Below are positions 1-8,194 of a stretch of 64,000 bases of DNA, piece after piece; positions within the stretch are counted from its first letter, which is position 1, and the number at the start of each line of letters is the position of its first letter. This DNA comes from UBA1672 sp964587815. GTDB lineage: Bacteria; Pseudomonadota; Alphaproteobacteria; Micavibrionales; Micavibrionaceae. Position numbers and translations under genes: made by a program. The DNA lies in assembly GCA_964587815.1 (NCBI GenBank), contig CAZPMH010000008.1, positions 30,109 through 94,108 on the forward strand. The letters run 5' to 3'. The notes below the pieces were generated by a model that made no database searches, was not told the origin of the DNA, and worked only from the letters and a program-made list of their open reading frames with translations.

Positions 1-231
1 CGCCAGTCCACGGCGGATGCGATGCGGATCATCAATAAGATTGAAGGCAGTACCAGCAACGGTATCGAGGATACGTTTGATCGGTGGGAGACTTTGATTA
101 CCGAAACGGAGTATTCAACGGGTCACATATCAGAGACCGATACGCTCGATATGTCTTTCGTGAAGGAAGAAAACACGATGCAATTGCAGGCGGAGCTTGA
201 CGCGCTGCTTCAACCTGAGAAAGGAGAATAA
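1..231 (+). CDS. PspA/IM30-like protein, C-terminal fragment
   Basis: The frame is open from the first base of the window, so the first visible ATG (base 22) is probably internal and this is the 3' end of a longer gene. The visible 76 residues are helical, acidic and end in a motif rich in Leu/Ala/Glu (LQAELDALLQ). This resembles the coiled-coil C-terminus of PspA/IM30 membrane-stress proteins. That family call rests on general resemblance only. An AAGGAG just before the stop serves the next gene, so the two genes are probably co-transcribed. Confidence 0.45.
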   Translation, partial: RQSTADAMRIINKIEGSTSNGIEDTFDRWETLITETEYSTGHISETDTLDMSFVKEENTMQLQAELDALLQPEKGE

Positions 232-233
232 TC

Positions 234-1580
234 ATGACGACACAAATTTCACATCAAAATGACGCTGAATGGCAAGAGCTTGGCTCTTGCCCCCAGGCGG
301 AGGATTCAACTGTTTTCGGCCTAATACGCAAGATGACCAATTTTGCCTCCCTGATGCGGATTAGCGGGGCGCTCGTTATGCTCGTCGCGATGTCTTCATA
401 CTTGCTGCAAGGTTGGGATGAGGGCAATGACATCAGCCGTTATTACATGCTGCTGTCACAAACTTTTCTTCTGGCCGCAAGCGGTTTTGGCCTGAGTTAT
501 ATTCTTAAAGAAAATAAGGGCGCGCGTATCTTTTTCGGGCTCGGCCTTATTTCGATTACCGTCAATATGACTACGCTTGGCGCGCTTATCTTTTCTACAA
601 TGCAGTGGGGCAGTTCGCTTGTTGAGTATCCGAGTTATGCCGAATGGGTTGCGCCTGAGTTTAGCGAGATTATTCTGGCTCTCTTAGGAACGCTTGTGAT
701 TAGCGCCCCTGTGGCTTGGGTCGGCCATAAGGTTCTTGCGCGCCGTTCTGCGGGCAGGTTATCTGCGCTGTTTCTTTTTACCAACCTGCTTTTGCTTGTT
801 CCGGTTAGGGAATCGCTGTTCGTTGGTATTGCAGCCTTGGTGGCGATTATTATTCCCATTGCGCTGTTCAGCAAGCGCATGGCGCATGATCACACCTTGC
901 GTACGCCTGAAGGGTTTTTCGGGATGGCGACGGTTCTGGTGCCCGCGGGTATCATTATCTGCCGCAGCATTTGGTTCTATCCTGTCGATGAAATCCTTGA
1001 AATCATTCTGGCAGGTACGGCGTTTGTTTCTTTGCGTTTTTGTGCGCATCAAACGGATGAGGGCTCTTATGCGCGCACATTGACGCACTGGTTGTCTTTA
1101 GGTGCGGCGATTGCGGTTGCGTTTCCCGCAGCTGAACTGGCCCATCGCTACCTTTCGGACACATTGGCGATGAATGTCTTCGGCCTTATTCTTGCGGGAT
1201 TGTTGGTGGATATATCGACGCGCTGCAAAACGCCTTTTGCGACGTTGCGCTTAGCGGCAGTTGTTCTGGCGATCAGCCATATTCCGCCGCTTTTCCTGAC
1301 TGATGATCTTGTTCATACGGCGCTGTGTCTGGTTGCGGGATTGGCAACGATTGCAGTCGGGTATAAGCACGGGCTTCGATCTCTGATTGGATTCGGCCTG
1401 TTGATGGCGGCGTTCGCTGTTGGTCGACCTGTGATGGATTTTGTCCAGTGGCTGGATTTCTCTAACTGGATTACCCTGTCACTGGTGGGTGGTACAGCCA
1501 TCGTCACGGCCTCGATTATCGAACGTCACGGCGCTTTTCTGAAAATGAAATGGGACCGCGTGGCAGAACCGGCGGAGTAG
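234..1580 (+). CDS. polytopic membrane protein, unknown function
   Basis: This 448-residue protein has a hydrophilic N-terminus of about 38 residues, then roughly a dozen hydrophobic segments to near the C-terminus, so it is an integral inner-membrane protein. The start is fixed by AAGGAG five bases upstream. It begins 2 bases after the stop of the PspA-like gene, which suggests one operon and a possible link to envelope stress. I recognise no transporter or enzyme motif. A hairpin follows at 1599-1628. Confidence 0.8.
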   Translation: MTTQISHQNDAEWQELGSCPQAEDSTVFGLIRKMTNFASLMRISGALVMLVAMSSYLLQGWDEGNDISRYYMLLSQTFLLAASGFGLSYILKENKGARIFFGLGLISITVNMTTLGALIFSTMQWGSSLVEYPSYAEWVAPEFSEIILALLGTLVISAPVAWVGHKVLARRSAGRLSALFLFTNLLLLVPVRESLFVGIAALVAIIIPIALFSKRMAHDHTLRTPEGFFGMATVLVPAGIIICRSIWFYPVDEILEIILAGTAFVSLRFCAHQTDEGSYARTLTHWLSLGAAIAVAFPAAELAHRYLSDTLAMNVFGLILAGLLVDISTRCKTPFATLRLAAVVLAISHIPPLFLTDDLVHTALCLVAGLATIAVGYKHGLRSLIGFGLLMAAFAVGRPVMDFVQWLDFSNWITLSLVGGTAIVTASIIERHGAFLKMKWDRVAEPAE

Positions 1581-1598
1581 TAGGCCTTATCAAAAACT

Positions 1599-1628
1599 TA
1601 TCTGCCCGACATAACTTTCGGGCAGATA
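1599..1628 (-). terminator. intergenic hairpin between convergent genes
   Basis: This is a perfect 11-bp inverted repeat (TATCTGCCCGA / TCGGGCAGATA) with an 8-base loop between two convergent genes. Reading the minus strand, the stem is followed by a T-rich stretch, so it best serves the hydroxylase-family gene. The plus direction has no T run. Confidence 0.7.
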
Positions 1629-1657
1629 GACCCTAAGATACGGATAAAGACGATGGC

Positions 1658-2821
1658 TCAGGCCGCGTCTTTATTTTTCTTTTTGCGCGGTTTAAAGGGG
1701 TAGAGGAATTGCTTGATGTAGGTTCTCGGCAGCCTGATTGTTGTTCCATAATGTGCGGGCCAGTGTTTTGACGGCATGTGATATGTGCCGAAAACCATAT
1801 CGAAAATCGGCATATGCACCGCGTAGTTTGTATCAATTGCCGGGGCTTCGGAGCTGTGATGCCAGTGGTGATATTGCGGGGTGCATATGATGTATTTCAA
1901 TGGCCCGAACGGGATGCCCAAATTAGCATGAACCAGGACGGCTTGCAGCCCTGCGAAAACGACGTAAATATCAAGTGCCGCTTTGTCAGGGCCCAGAAGG
2001 TAGAGCGGAATCATCGCGATAGAGCGGTCAACGATTGTTTGCATGATGTGGTTTCTTGACCCTGCCAGCCAATCCATATGCTCCACGGAATGGTGTACGG
2101 CGTGTATTCTCCAAAGCCTTGGGTTTTCGTGGAACATGCGGTGCGACCAATAGAGCACGAAATCTGCGCATAGAACCAGAATTATAACTTGCGCCGCGAG
2201 TGGCAGGCTTTGGATAAATTCCTGAACGTCGGCACTGGCCGCCCAGCCAAATACCGTGCTTGTAAAATAGTTTCCGATTAACAACAGAATCGCGAATATC
2301 AGATGGTTGACGGAAAAATAGAGCAGGTCAAGCTGCCATTCAGGGCGCAGGATTGCTTGCTCTTTATATTTGGGGAATATCTTCTCAAGGAACGTGAACA
2401 GGATAACGGAGGCGAGAAGTGTGAGAACCAACCAGTCCAATCCCAGAGAAAGCTGGTTTTGACCGACCTTCCCCGCCTCGACAGTATACCCGCCCAGCGC
2501 AAAGGCCGCAGCCGTGAACAATACGCCGATTGCACCCAGTTTCCTTTGCTTTCCCACCACAAAGGTCAGAATACCGAATATCAAGGACGCCCACATACTA
2601 ACCATAAGAACGTGGCGCAGCATTTCATGATCGTATCCCGCGCGCAGTTCTGTGACCGTCAGGTATGCCGGAAATTTGTAACAAAGAACGGCGAGAAAGC
2701 TCAGGACACCGAGAAAGCACGCGACAGAACCGCTTATTTTACCCTCACCGATGCGGAACGCCCTGTCTTCCATATTCTCGATTTGGCGTTCTTTATATTC
2801 GTACGGCTCTTTCTTCTGCAT
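1658..2821 (-). CDS. sterol desaturase / fatty acid hydroxylase family protein
   Basis: This 387-residue membrane enzyme carries the histidine motifs of the di-iron fatty acid hydroxylase superfamily: HRMFH (227-231), HAVHH (240-244) and, nearer the C-terminus, HHWHH. Several hydrophobic segments precede and surround the His clusters, as expected for enzymes that oxidise lipid substrates at the inner membrane. The substrate cannot be told from the sequence; bacterial relatives act on sterol-like lipids, hopanoids, carotenoids or fatty acids. The C-terminus is Lys/Arg-rich. It is probably monocistronic: 105 bases separate it from the methyltransferase gene upstream. Confidence 0.85.
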   Translation of the reverse strand: MQKKEPYEYKERQIENMEDRAFRIGEGKISGSVACFLGVLSFLAVLCYKFPAYLTVTELRAGYDHEMLRHVLMVSMWASLIFGILTFVVGKQRKLGAIGVLFTAAAFALGGYTVEAGKVGQNQLSLGLDWLVLTLLASVILFTFLEKIFPKYKEQAILRPEWQLDLLYFSVNHLIFAILLLIGNYFTSTVFGWAASADVQEFIQSLPLAAQVIILVLCADFVLYWSHRMFHENPRLWRIHAVHHSVEHMDWLAGSRNHIMQTIVDRSIAMIPLYLLGPDKAALDIYVVFAGLQAVLVHANLGIPFGPLKYIICTPQYHHWHHSSEAPAIDTNYAVHMPIFDMVFGTYHMPSKHWPAHYGTTIRLPRTYIKQFLYPFKPRKKKNKDAA

Positions 2822-2926
2822 CTTTATGCTCTTTGATTTGAGTTTTTATCTGATGGAAATATACGGAATAAATATTAAGAATTCCAGTTGGTTTAAGGTT
2901 ACTTGAATGCACCTAATCGTTTTCAT

Positions 2927-4030
2927 TTAAGGAAGAGGCGGCGTTTGGAACAGTGTGATGCGCAAGCCCCCATGTTGAACGGGCGGGCTTGTTGGCATGA
3001 ACTTTAAGCCCGTTGCATGTGCCAAGGATGTGTCTGTTGTGATGATGCCCACGCGCCAGCCTGAGAAATTCTGACGCAGGGCTGTGCCGATTGATTGATA
3101 GAGCGGCGTGAGTTTCTTAACTTCGCTTATGCGCGTGCCATAGGGCGGGTTCAGGATGACCAAGCCGGATGTTTTCGTAGGCGGTTTGATGTCGCTTATC
3201 GATTGTTGTTTGAACTTTGTGCGATGCCCTACCCCTGCGCGTGCGGCGTTTTCTGCGCTCATTTTTACTGCGCCTTTGTCTCTGTCGCTGCCGTAACAAT
3301 TTACTTCAGAGTTTGCTTGTCTTTCAACGCTTTTCATTTTTTCCCAAGCAGCGGAATCAAATGTTTTGAGTTTTTCAAATGCGAAGCTGCGCGCGCGCCC
3401 GGGGTTGAGGCGCGTCGCTATTTCAGCGGCTTCGATTACGAACGTACCCGAGCCGCACATCGGATCAAACACAGGCTCGTCGCCCTTGTAACCGCATTGC
3501 TGCAGGAAAAGAGCAGCCATATTCTCGCGCATCGGTGCTTTATTTATGTGCTGTTTAAAGCCGCGCTTATGAAGAAGGTCGCCTGACGTATCGACGCTGA
3601 TTGTGCATATATCGCGTTCTATTCGGGCCATGATGGTGACTTCTGCGTTTGACGCATGGTCTGCGTTCATCGTTTTACTGATTGCGTGTATGATCCGCTC
3701 AGCGACGGCATCAGAATGGTAGATACGCGATTTTGAACAGCTTACCTTGACGTTAAACGGTTGGTCAGGCTTTAAGATGTCTCGCCACGGAATCTCGCAG
3801 GCGCGTGAATCCAGTTGTGCAAGATGTGTTACATGGAATGACGCAATCCGCGCAAGAATACGTGATGCGCCCCTCACCCATAGATTTGCGCGCCATACCT
3901 CGGGCCAGCCGCCCTCAATTGTAACGCCGCCTTTTGTGGCTTTGGCTTTTTTAAAGCCTTTGCCGCGGACTTCGTCGTGCAGTGCATGCTCCAAACCCGG
4001 AGCGGTAGCCAGAAAAATTTCAAAACTCAT
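2927..4030 (-). CDS. THUMP-domain class I SAM-dependent RNA methyltransferase
   Basis: The N-terminal half (about 1-160) looks like a ferredoxin-like/THUMP RNA-binding region. The C-terminal half is a Rossmann methyltransferase with the SAM-binding motif DPMCGSGTF (189-197) and the catalytic NPPYG motif typical of N2-guanine or N6-adenine methylation. The architecture matches the N-terminal enzyme of RlmL (23S rRNA m2G2445) without the C-terminal RlmK half. At 367 residues it has the length of the single-enzyme members common in alphaproteobacteria. The rRNA target is inferred from the family. Confidence 0.88.
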   Translation of the reverse strand: MSFEIFLATAPGLEHALHDEVRGKGFKKAKATKGGVTIEGGWPEVWRANLWVRGASRILARIASFHVTHLAQLDSRACEIPWRDILKPDQPFNVKVSCSKSRIYHSDAVAERIIHAISKTMNADHASNAEVTIMARIERDICTISVDTSGDLLHKRGFKQHINKAPMRENMAALFLQQCGYKGDEPVFDPMCGSGTFVIEAAEIATRLNPGRARSFAFEKLKTFDSAAWEKMKSVERQANSEVNCYGSDRDKGAVKMSAENAARAGVGHRTKFKQQSISDIKPPTKTSGLVILNPPYGTRISEVKKLTPLYQSIGTALRQNFSGWRVGIITTDTSLAHATGLKFMPTSPPVQHGGLRITLFQTPPLP

Positions 4031-4087
4031 ATATTTGCTCGCTGTGCCTTACTCTTTGTTTGTACGGCTGGATTATTTCGTATTTAT

Positions 4088-5092
4088 TTAAGAGCGCAAC
4101 AGTTTTATCGGTGCCATGATAACCAAAATCAGGCCCATAATCATTAGCGGTAGGCTTAAAAACCAGGATTCAATGTGCCAATTTTGTTCAAACATGAACC
4201 AATAGGTGATGGATGCCGTGACGGGCATCGCCCATATTGTTAGCTGATTGAGAAAAGAGGGTGCGGTTTCAAACGTCTTCATAACTGAGCCTGCGCGTTC
4301 ATCCTGTTTTTTTCTGGCATAGTGAAGCGGCAGGTAAAACAGGCCAACCGCGACAGGGAGGATTAAAGCCATCACAGAAACTTGAAGGAACATGAGTATA
4401 AAAAGGCAGAGAGATGTTATCGCGAAGATTGAAAAGTCTAAACGAGTGGGCAGAAATGATTTCCCTGCTCCCACAGAGATCAGAATATTGCCGATAAACA
4501 AAATCGCGGTGGTCACAAACAAAAATGCCGAGAACTCAGCGATGGGCATGAATGTCAGGATTTCACCCGTCGCATCTGAGGGGAACCCAATCGGCCATGT
4601 TGACCACACGCCCCAAACAACGCCCAGAACAGAATATATTATGGCATTGATCAATGCGCTTTTTTCCCTAAGCCAAACTTGCAATATCCATAAACCTAGA
4701 ACCACATCAATGATCGGGTGCCAGGATAGAGCCGTCCAAACAAGGGAGATCGGGAACTCGATATAGACCACGGGTACGATAAGCCCTTCGATAAAATACC
4801 CGATGATCGCGCCGACAAGAAACACTCCAAATACACAAGAGACACGCGTGTAATACAAAATCAAAATGCCGGGCGATACGGCCAAAAGGTAGAATATGCT
4901 TAATTCAAGCAGCGCCGACATAAGCAGGCTCGGCGAGCGTATTGCGGCGTGAATTTGCTCTGTGACGCTTTCATTAAAGAAGAAAAATTCAGAAAAGAAT
5001 AAGACAATTAAAGAACAGCCTAGCAGAAACGCAAGCCTTTCGGTAAACGACTTTACAAAATTCTGTCGGTAGTTTCTCACGGATGATGTCAC
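4088..5092 (-). CDS. polytopic membrane protein, unknown function
   Basis: This 334-residue protein appears to start at a GTG. It has about eight hydrophobic segments spread from residue 20 to the C-terminus, separated by short polar loops. I recognise no motif. It lies 57 bases upstream of the methyltransferase gene in the same orientation, and 97 bases downstream of another membrane protein gene. The function is unknown. Confidence 0.7.
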   Translation of the reverse strand: MTSSVRNYRQNFVKSFTERLAFLLGCSLIVLFFSEFFFFNESVTEQIHAAIRSPSLLMSALLELSIFYLLAVSPGILILYYTRVSCVFGVFLVGAIIGYFIEGLIVPVVYIEFPISLVWTALSWHPIIDVVLGLWILQVWLREKSALINAIIYSVLGVVWGVWSTWPIGFPSDATGEILTFMPIAEFSAFLFVTTAILFIGNILISVGAGKSFLPTRLDFSIFAITSLCLFILMFLQVSVMALILPVAVGLFYLPLHYARKKQDERAGSVMKTFETAPSFLNQLTIWAMPVTASITYWFMFEQNWHIESWFLSLPLMIMGLILVIMAPIKLLRS

Positions 5093-5189
5093 TGGTTACA
5101 ATCTTAGAGCTAGAGACCTTAAGTTTCTATAGTAAAATAACCTTAACACATTTGATAAGCAAAACCGTTTATTTCAGTTAAAGAATCTA

Positions 5190-5774
5190 TCATGTGCCGT
5201 GCATAAGGGTGATATCCCCGAACATAAAGAATATAATATCCCACAGGGTTTCATCGACCGCCAGGCCAACGATGGCTGCGAAACCACCAAGCTCCCACGG
5301 AATGCGAAAACTGCTCTTTATTATAAAGGCCATATAAACATAACCGACCAACGTCATGAAAACCGCGTAAGGCTCTATCGCGCTTAGGTCCAGGCCGGAA
5401 AAAATGAAGAAAAGAACGGGAGAAACCAAAATGATATCAAAAAGGCTGATCCAGTTTGCGATGACTAAAAACCTGCAAAAATGTTCCTGACGATTGAGCT
5501 GCTTGGTTAAAAAGTACAAAATATAAAGGTTGACGCAGACTCCTACAGCAATTCTGACAAAGTGCACTGAAATGATAAACGGAATAGAATAGCCATCTGC
5601 TGATGTCTTTACTAAAACCGCAAAAACCAAAGGCAGAAAAAGCACAGGGATAATAAATGATTTTATCGCGTCTTTCTTGGAAACATTTTGAAAGCGCTCA
5701 ACCCCTCGGCGCATGAATAGAATTATTTCAAAACTACCGTGTAAATTTTCTTTAATTTCCTGCCGTGTAAACAT
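5190..5774 (-). CDS. membrane protein, unknown (YIP1-like topology)
   Basis: This 194-residue protein has a charged N-terminus of about 35 residues followed by five hydrophobic segments, and the last quarter is also hydrophobic. The topology resembles YIP1-like small membrane proteins, but no diagnostic motif was seen. It follows the two-component system genes by 120 bases on the same strand, so it could be a regulatory target or a co-transcribed partner. Confidence 0.65.
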   Translation of the reverse strand: MFTRQEIKENLHGSFEIILFMRRGVERFQNVSKKDAIKSFIIPVLFLPLVFAVLVKTSADGYSIPFIISVHFVRIAVGVCVNLYILYFLTKQLNRQEHFCRFLVIANWISLFDIILVSPVLFFIFSGLDLSAIEPYAVFMTLVGYVYMAFIIKSSFRIPWELGGFAAIVGLAVDETLWDIIFFMFGDITLMHGT

Positions 5775-5894
5775 AAGTCCCTTAAATCGTTTTTAAATCT
5801 GCCTATTCTCAATTTATCATCAGCGGGCTTAAAACATGTCAAAATGCTGTATGGAGTATGTAAAAAATTTGTAAAAAGCCATATCAAATAAGGC

Positions 5895-6584
5895 TTAGGG
5901 CACAAATCGATACCCCACGCCATGCACTGTTGTGATGATCTGAGGTGATTTGGGATCCAGTTCAATCCTCTTTCTTAAATTGGCGATATGCTGATCAACG
6001 GTTCGGCTATCAGGCATGATATGCGCGCCCCAGCAATGATCGAGTAGCGCATCTCTGTCCACGACTTCATTTGAACGATCATAGAGCAAGCGCAATATTT
6101 TAGCTTCGCGCAGGCTTAGCTCTATGTCCTCTTGCCCTTCTCTCTGCGCTTTTAGGCTTGATGGGAAAACCTGTACGTCCTTCATAACAAATGACTCCGT
6201 CGCCTCCCCTTTGTCTTGGCCCTGCATATAGCGCCTCGTCACAGAGCGTATACGTGCGACAACCTCGCGGGCACCGAATGGCTTGATGATGTAATCATCT
6301 GCGCCTAATTCCAAGCCGACGACGCGATCGATCTCTTCTGTTTTTGCGCTCAAGAAAATAATAGGTATCCGCGGATCATCTTGACGAATTTTTTTACACA
6401 CGTCATAGCCGTTCACTTCAGGAATCATAATATCAAGGCATACAAAGTCAGGACGTTCTGACTCATATAAATCGATTGCGGTTTTTCCGTCATGTGCCGT
6501 GACAACAACAAAGCCTTCCGTCTCAAAAATCTGACACAGGGCGTTCAGGATGTTGTGGTCATCTTCTGCGAGTAGAATTTTCAA
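5895..6584 (-). CDS. OmpR-family response regulator
   Basis: This 229-residue protein has an N-terminal receiver domain with the acidic pair E7-D8-D9, the phosphoacceptor Asp51 (in CLDIMIPEVNG) and the conserved Lys in SAKTEE. A C-terminal winged-helix DNA-binding domain (about 135-229) ends in the family-typical VHGVGYRFVP. It should be phosphorylated by the kinase encoded just upstream, whose stop overlaps this start by 4 bases. The regulon is unknown. Confidence 0.95.
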   Translation of the reverse strand: MKILLAEDDHNILNALCQIFETEGFVVVTAHDGKTAIDLYESERPDFVCLDIMIPEVNGYDVCKKIRQDDPRIPIIFLSAKTEEIDRVVGLELGADDYIIKPFGAREVVARIRSVTRRYMQGQDKGEATESFVMKDVQVFPSSLKAQREGQEDIELSLREAKILRLLYDRSNEVVDRDALLDHCWGAHIMPDSRTVDQHIANLRKRIELDPKSPQIITTVHGVGYRFVP

Positions 6585-7441
6585 AACTTCACCTCAAAAC
6601 ATGTTCCCTTATCTGATTCCAACAATTTTAAGTGCCCGCCATGCGCCTGCATTAAATTGGCACTTAATGTTAAGCCGATTCCAATTCCTGATACACCCTC
6701 CACCAAGCGGTCATCACCGCGGGCAAAAGGGGAAAATACTTTTTCACGAAGGTCCGGCGCAATTCCGGGGCCGTCATCACAAACATGAATAAAGACAGTG
6801 TCATCCTTATTAAAAGCTTTAATGGTTAATGTCGTGCCTGTTGATGCGTATTTCTGCGCATTGCTGATCAAATTCGCTAAGACTTGTTCTATCACGGTTT
6901 TATCAAATTTGGCCTGCCCTGCCTGACAATCCATAACAACGCTAAGCCCGGCTTGCCGCAGTAAGGGGCGAAAGCTCTCCGTAATTTCCTCTATTAAGGT
7001 CTCTATATTTTCATCTTTTTTTACAAGCCTTACATCTTCGCCGTAAGAAAAAGTTAAAATATTACGAACCAGTCGCTCAAGACGTTTGCTTTCTTGTTCC
7101 AGAATATCAAGCTGATCGCACGCTTTTGCGTCTCCGTCCAGCCTGTCCTTTAACAAATCTATGTAAAGCATCATATTTGTTAGCGGGGTTTTCAATTCAT
7201 GCGAAACCTGATTGACGAAAGACACTTTTTGTTGAGTAGAGCCGAGAACGCGCAAATACGAAATCAGGAAGTAACCACCAACAAAAATGAAATAGAACGT
7301 AAAAATTCGGATCAGATACATGTATTCATAGCAAGAACTGTTCTGCTCTATGCAATTTTGCAAGCTGTATCCCACACCATGCAAGGCAAAAACAGGTACA
7401 ATGACGATAAAAACCAGAATAAAAACAAGATGCTTATTCAT
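6581..7441 (-). CDS. sensor histidine kinase
   Basis: Two transmembrane helices (about 4-22 and 45-64) flank a very short periplasmic loop of some 22 residues with two Cys. The HisKA box with phosphoacceptor His81 (SHELKTPLTN) follows, then a HATPase domain with N box (NLISNAQKYA), G1 (DDGPGIAP) and G2 (GIGIGL). The tiny periplasmic loop suggests intramembrane or redox sensing rather than binding of a large ligand. ATG at 7441 is preferred over the upstream GTG at 7468 because it has an AGG at proper distance. It is translationally coupled to the response regulator. Confidence 0.93.
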   Translation of the reverse strand: MNKHLVFILVFIVIVPVFALHGVGYSLQNCIEQNSSCYEYMYLIRIFTFYFIFVGGYFLISYLRVLGSTQQKVSFVNQVSHELKTPLTNMMLYIDLLKDRLDGDAKACDQLDILEQESKRLERLVRNILTFSYGEDVRLVKKDENIETLIEEITESFRPLLRQAGLSVVMDCQAGQAKFDKTVIEQVLANLISNAQKYASTGTTLTIKAFNKDDTVFIHVCDDGPGIAPDLREKVFSPFARGDDRLVEGVSGIGIGLTLSANLMQAHGGHLKLLESDKGTCFEVKF

Positions 7442-7620
7442 AAAATAACCTATGGAGAGTGTGAACACTCAATGAAAATTGGTCAAGAAAATCAGAGGTA
7501 AAGAGGCAAAAACGAGCACGATTTTACATGTTTTTTACATTATGCATACACAGTTTTGACAACCACGCGGCCGCGTCATGTCAATATACATAATCACATC
7601 GGTTTAGAGAAAGGGAAACA

Positions 7621-7845
7621 ATGAGGATCAAAGATACAGTTATTAGATTAATTGACTACTTAATTATTACCATGTTTGGTTTAAGCCAGTTGTTATTACT
7701 TATACTTGCTGCGAGTTATTTCACAGAGTATCTAGGTTGGAACAATAGAGTCGTGGGCGAAATATCAGGAGCAGTTTTCTTTTTAGGCTGCAATCTTCTT
7801 CTACTGTTCCTCACAAAAACCAATTTGCTACTTGATAAAAAATAA
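7621..7845 (+). CDS. small two-helix membrane protein, unknown
   Basis: This 74-residue protein has two hydrophobic segments (about 12-35 and 48-67) and a Lys-rich C-terminus. A purine-rich GAAAGGGAA precedes the ATG. It is divergent from the histidine kinase gene, and a strong hairpin follows its stop, which supports a real independent transcript. The function is unknown; small two-helix proteins next to kinases can modulate them, but that is only a guess. Confidence 0.55.
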   Translation: MRIKDTVIRLIDYLIITMFGLSQLLLLILAASYFTEYLGWNNRVVGEISGAVFFLGCNLLLLFLTKTNLLLDKK

Positions 7846-7874
7846 ATCAGTTCCTCCTTAGTGAAGCCCGTTGC

Positions 7875-7910
7875 GGAGAGTGTGTATGCCCCGACACACT
7901 CTCCCGCTTT
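7875..7910 (+). terminator. Rho-independent terminator
   Basis: This is an 11-bp perfect stem (GGAGAGTGTGT / ACACACTCTCC, 7875-7885 and 7894-7904) with an 8-base loop followed by CGCTTTT. It lies 29 bases after the small membrane protein gene and just outside the integrated element. Confidence 0.75.
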
Positions 7911-7935
7911 TCAGGCAAAAATTTACGCGACACTA

Positions 7936-8005
7936 AACCGCCGCAATCTCGCAGCCATTCTTGCTTTTAGAGGAGTTGAAGGGGGTAAATGGTGAAATGG
8001 TGGAC
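7936..8005. repeat. 70-bp direct repeat, left attachment site (attL-like)
   Basis: It matches 14060-14129 with two mismatches in 70 bases. Its last 8 bases (7998-8005, TGGTGGAC) equal the 3' end of the tRNA-Ala gene including CCA, which is the expected duplicated core of a tRNA-targeting element. The two copies bound a 6.1-kb AT-rich segment that carries a serine recombinase beside the right copy. Confidence 0.85.
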
Positions 8006-8074
8006 GTCAAAATTAAAGGTTCCAACCGTGTTTTAGATATCATGTTAAACTGGCTAAGAGTAGGTTTGCGTTAA
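7937..8074 (+). pseudogene. displaced 3' end of a serine recombinase gene (native tail)
   Basis: The frame is open for 45 codons and starts with residues identical to the C-terminal part of the recombinase at 12606-14186 (TAAISQPFLLLEELKGVN). One of the two base differences is synonymous and the other is Ser to Gly. After the shared EMVD it continues with 22 further codons (VKIKGSNR... to TAA at 8072-8074) instead of the tRNA-antisense peptide found at the right end. I read this as recombinase coding sequence split by site-specific integration. In an excised circle the right-end gene would be joined to this tail. Confidence 0.65.
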
Positions 8075-8194
8075 TCTAAAGTATCCCAGCTTAATTAAAT
8101 CAATTAACTGAAAAATTTAATATAGATAATATTTGCAAGCATGAGTAACATGTTAGCTTGATTATTCTAACTTTTTAAAGGAACAGTTGCTCTT

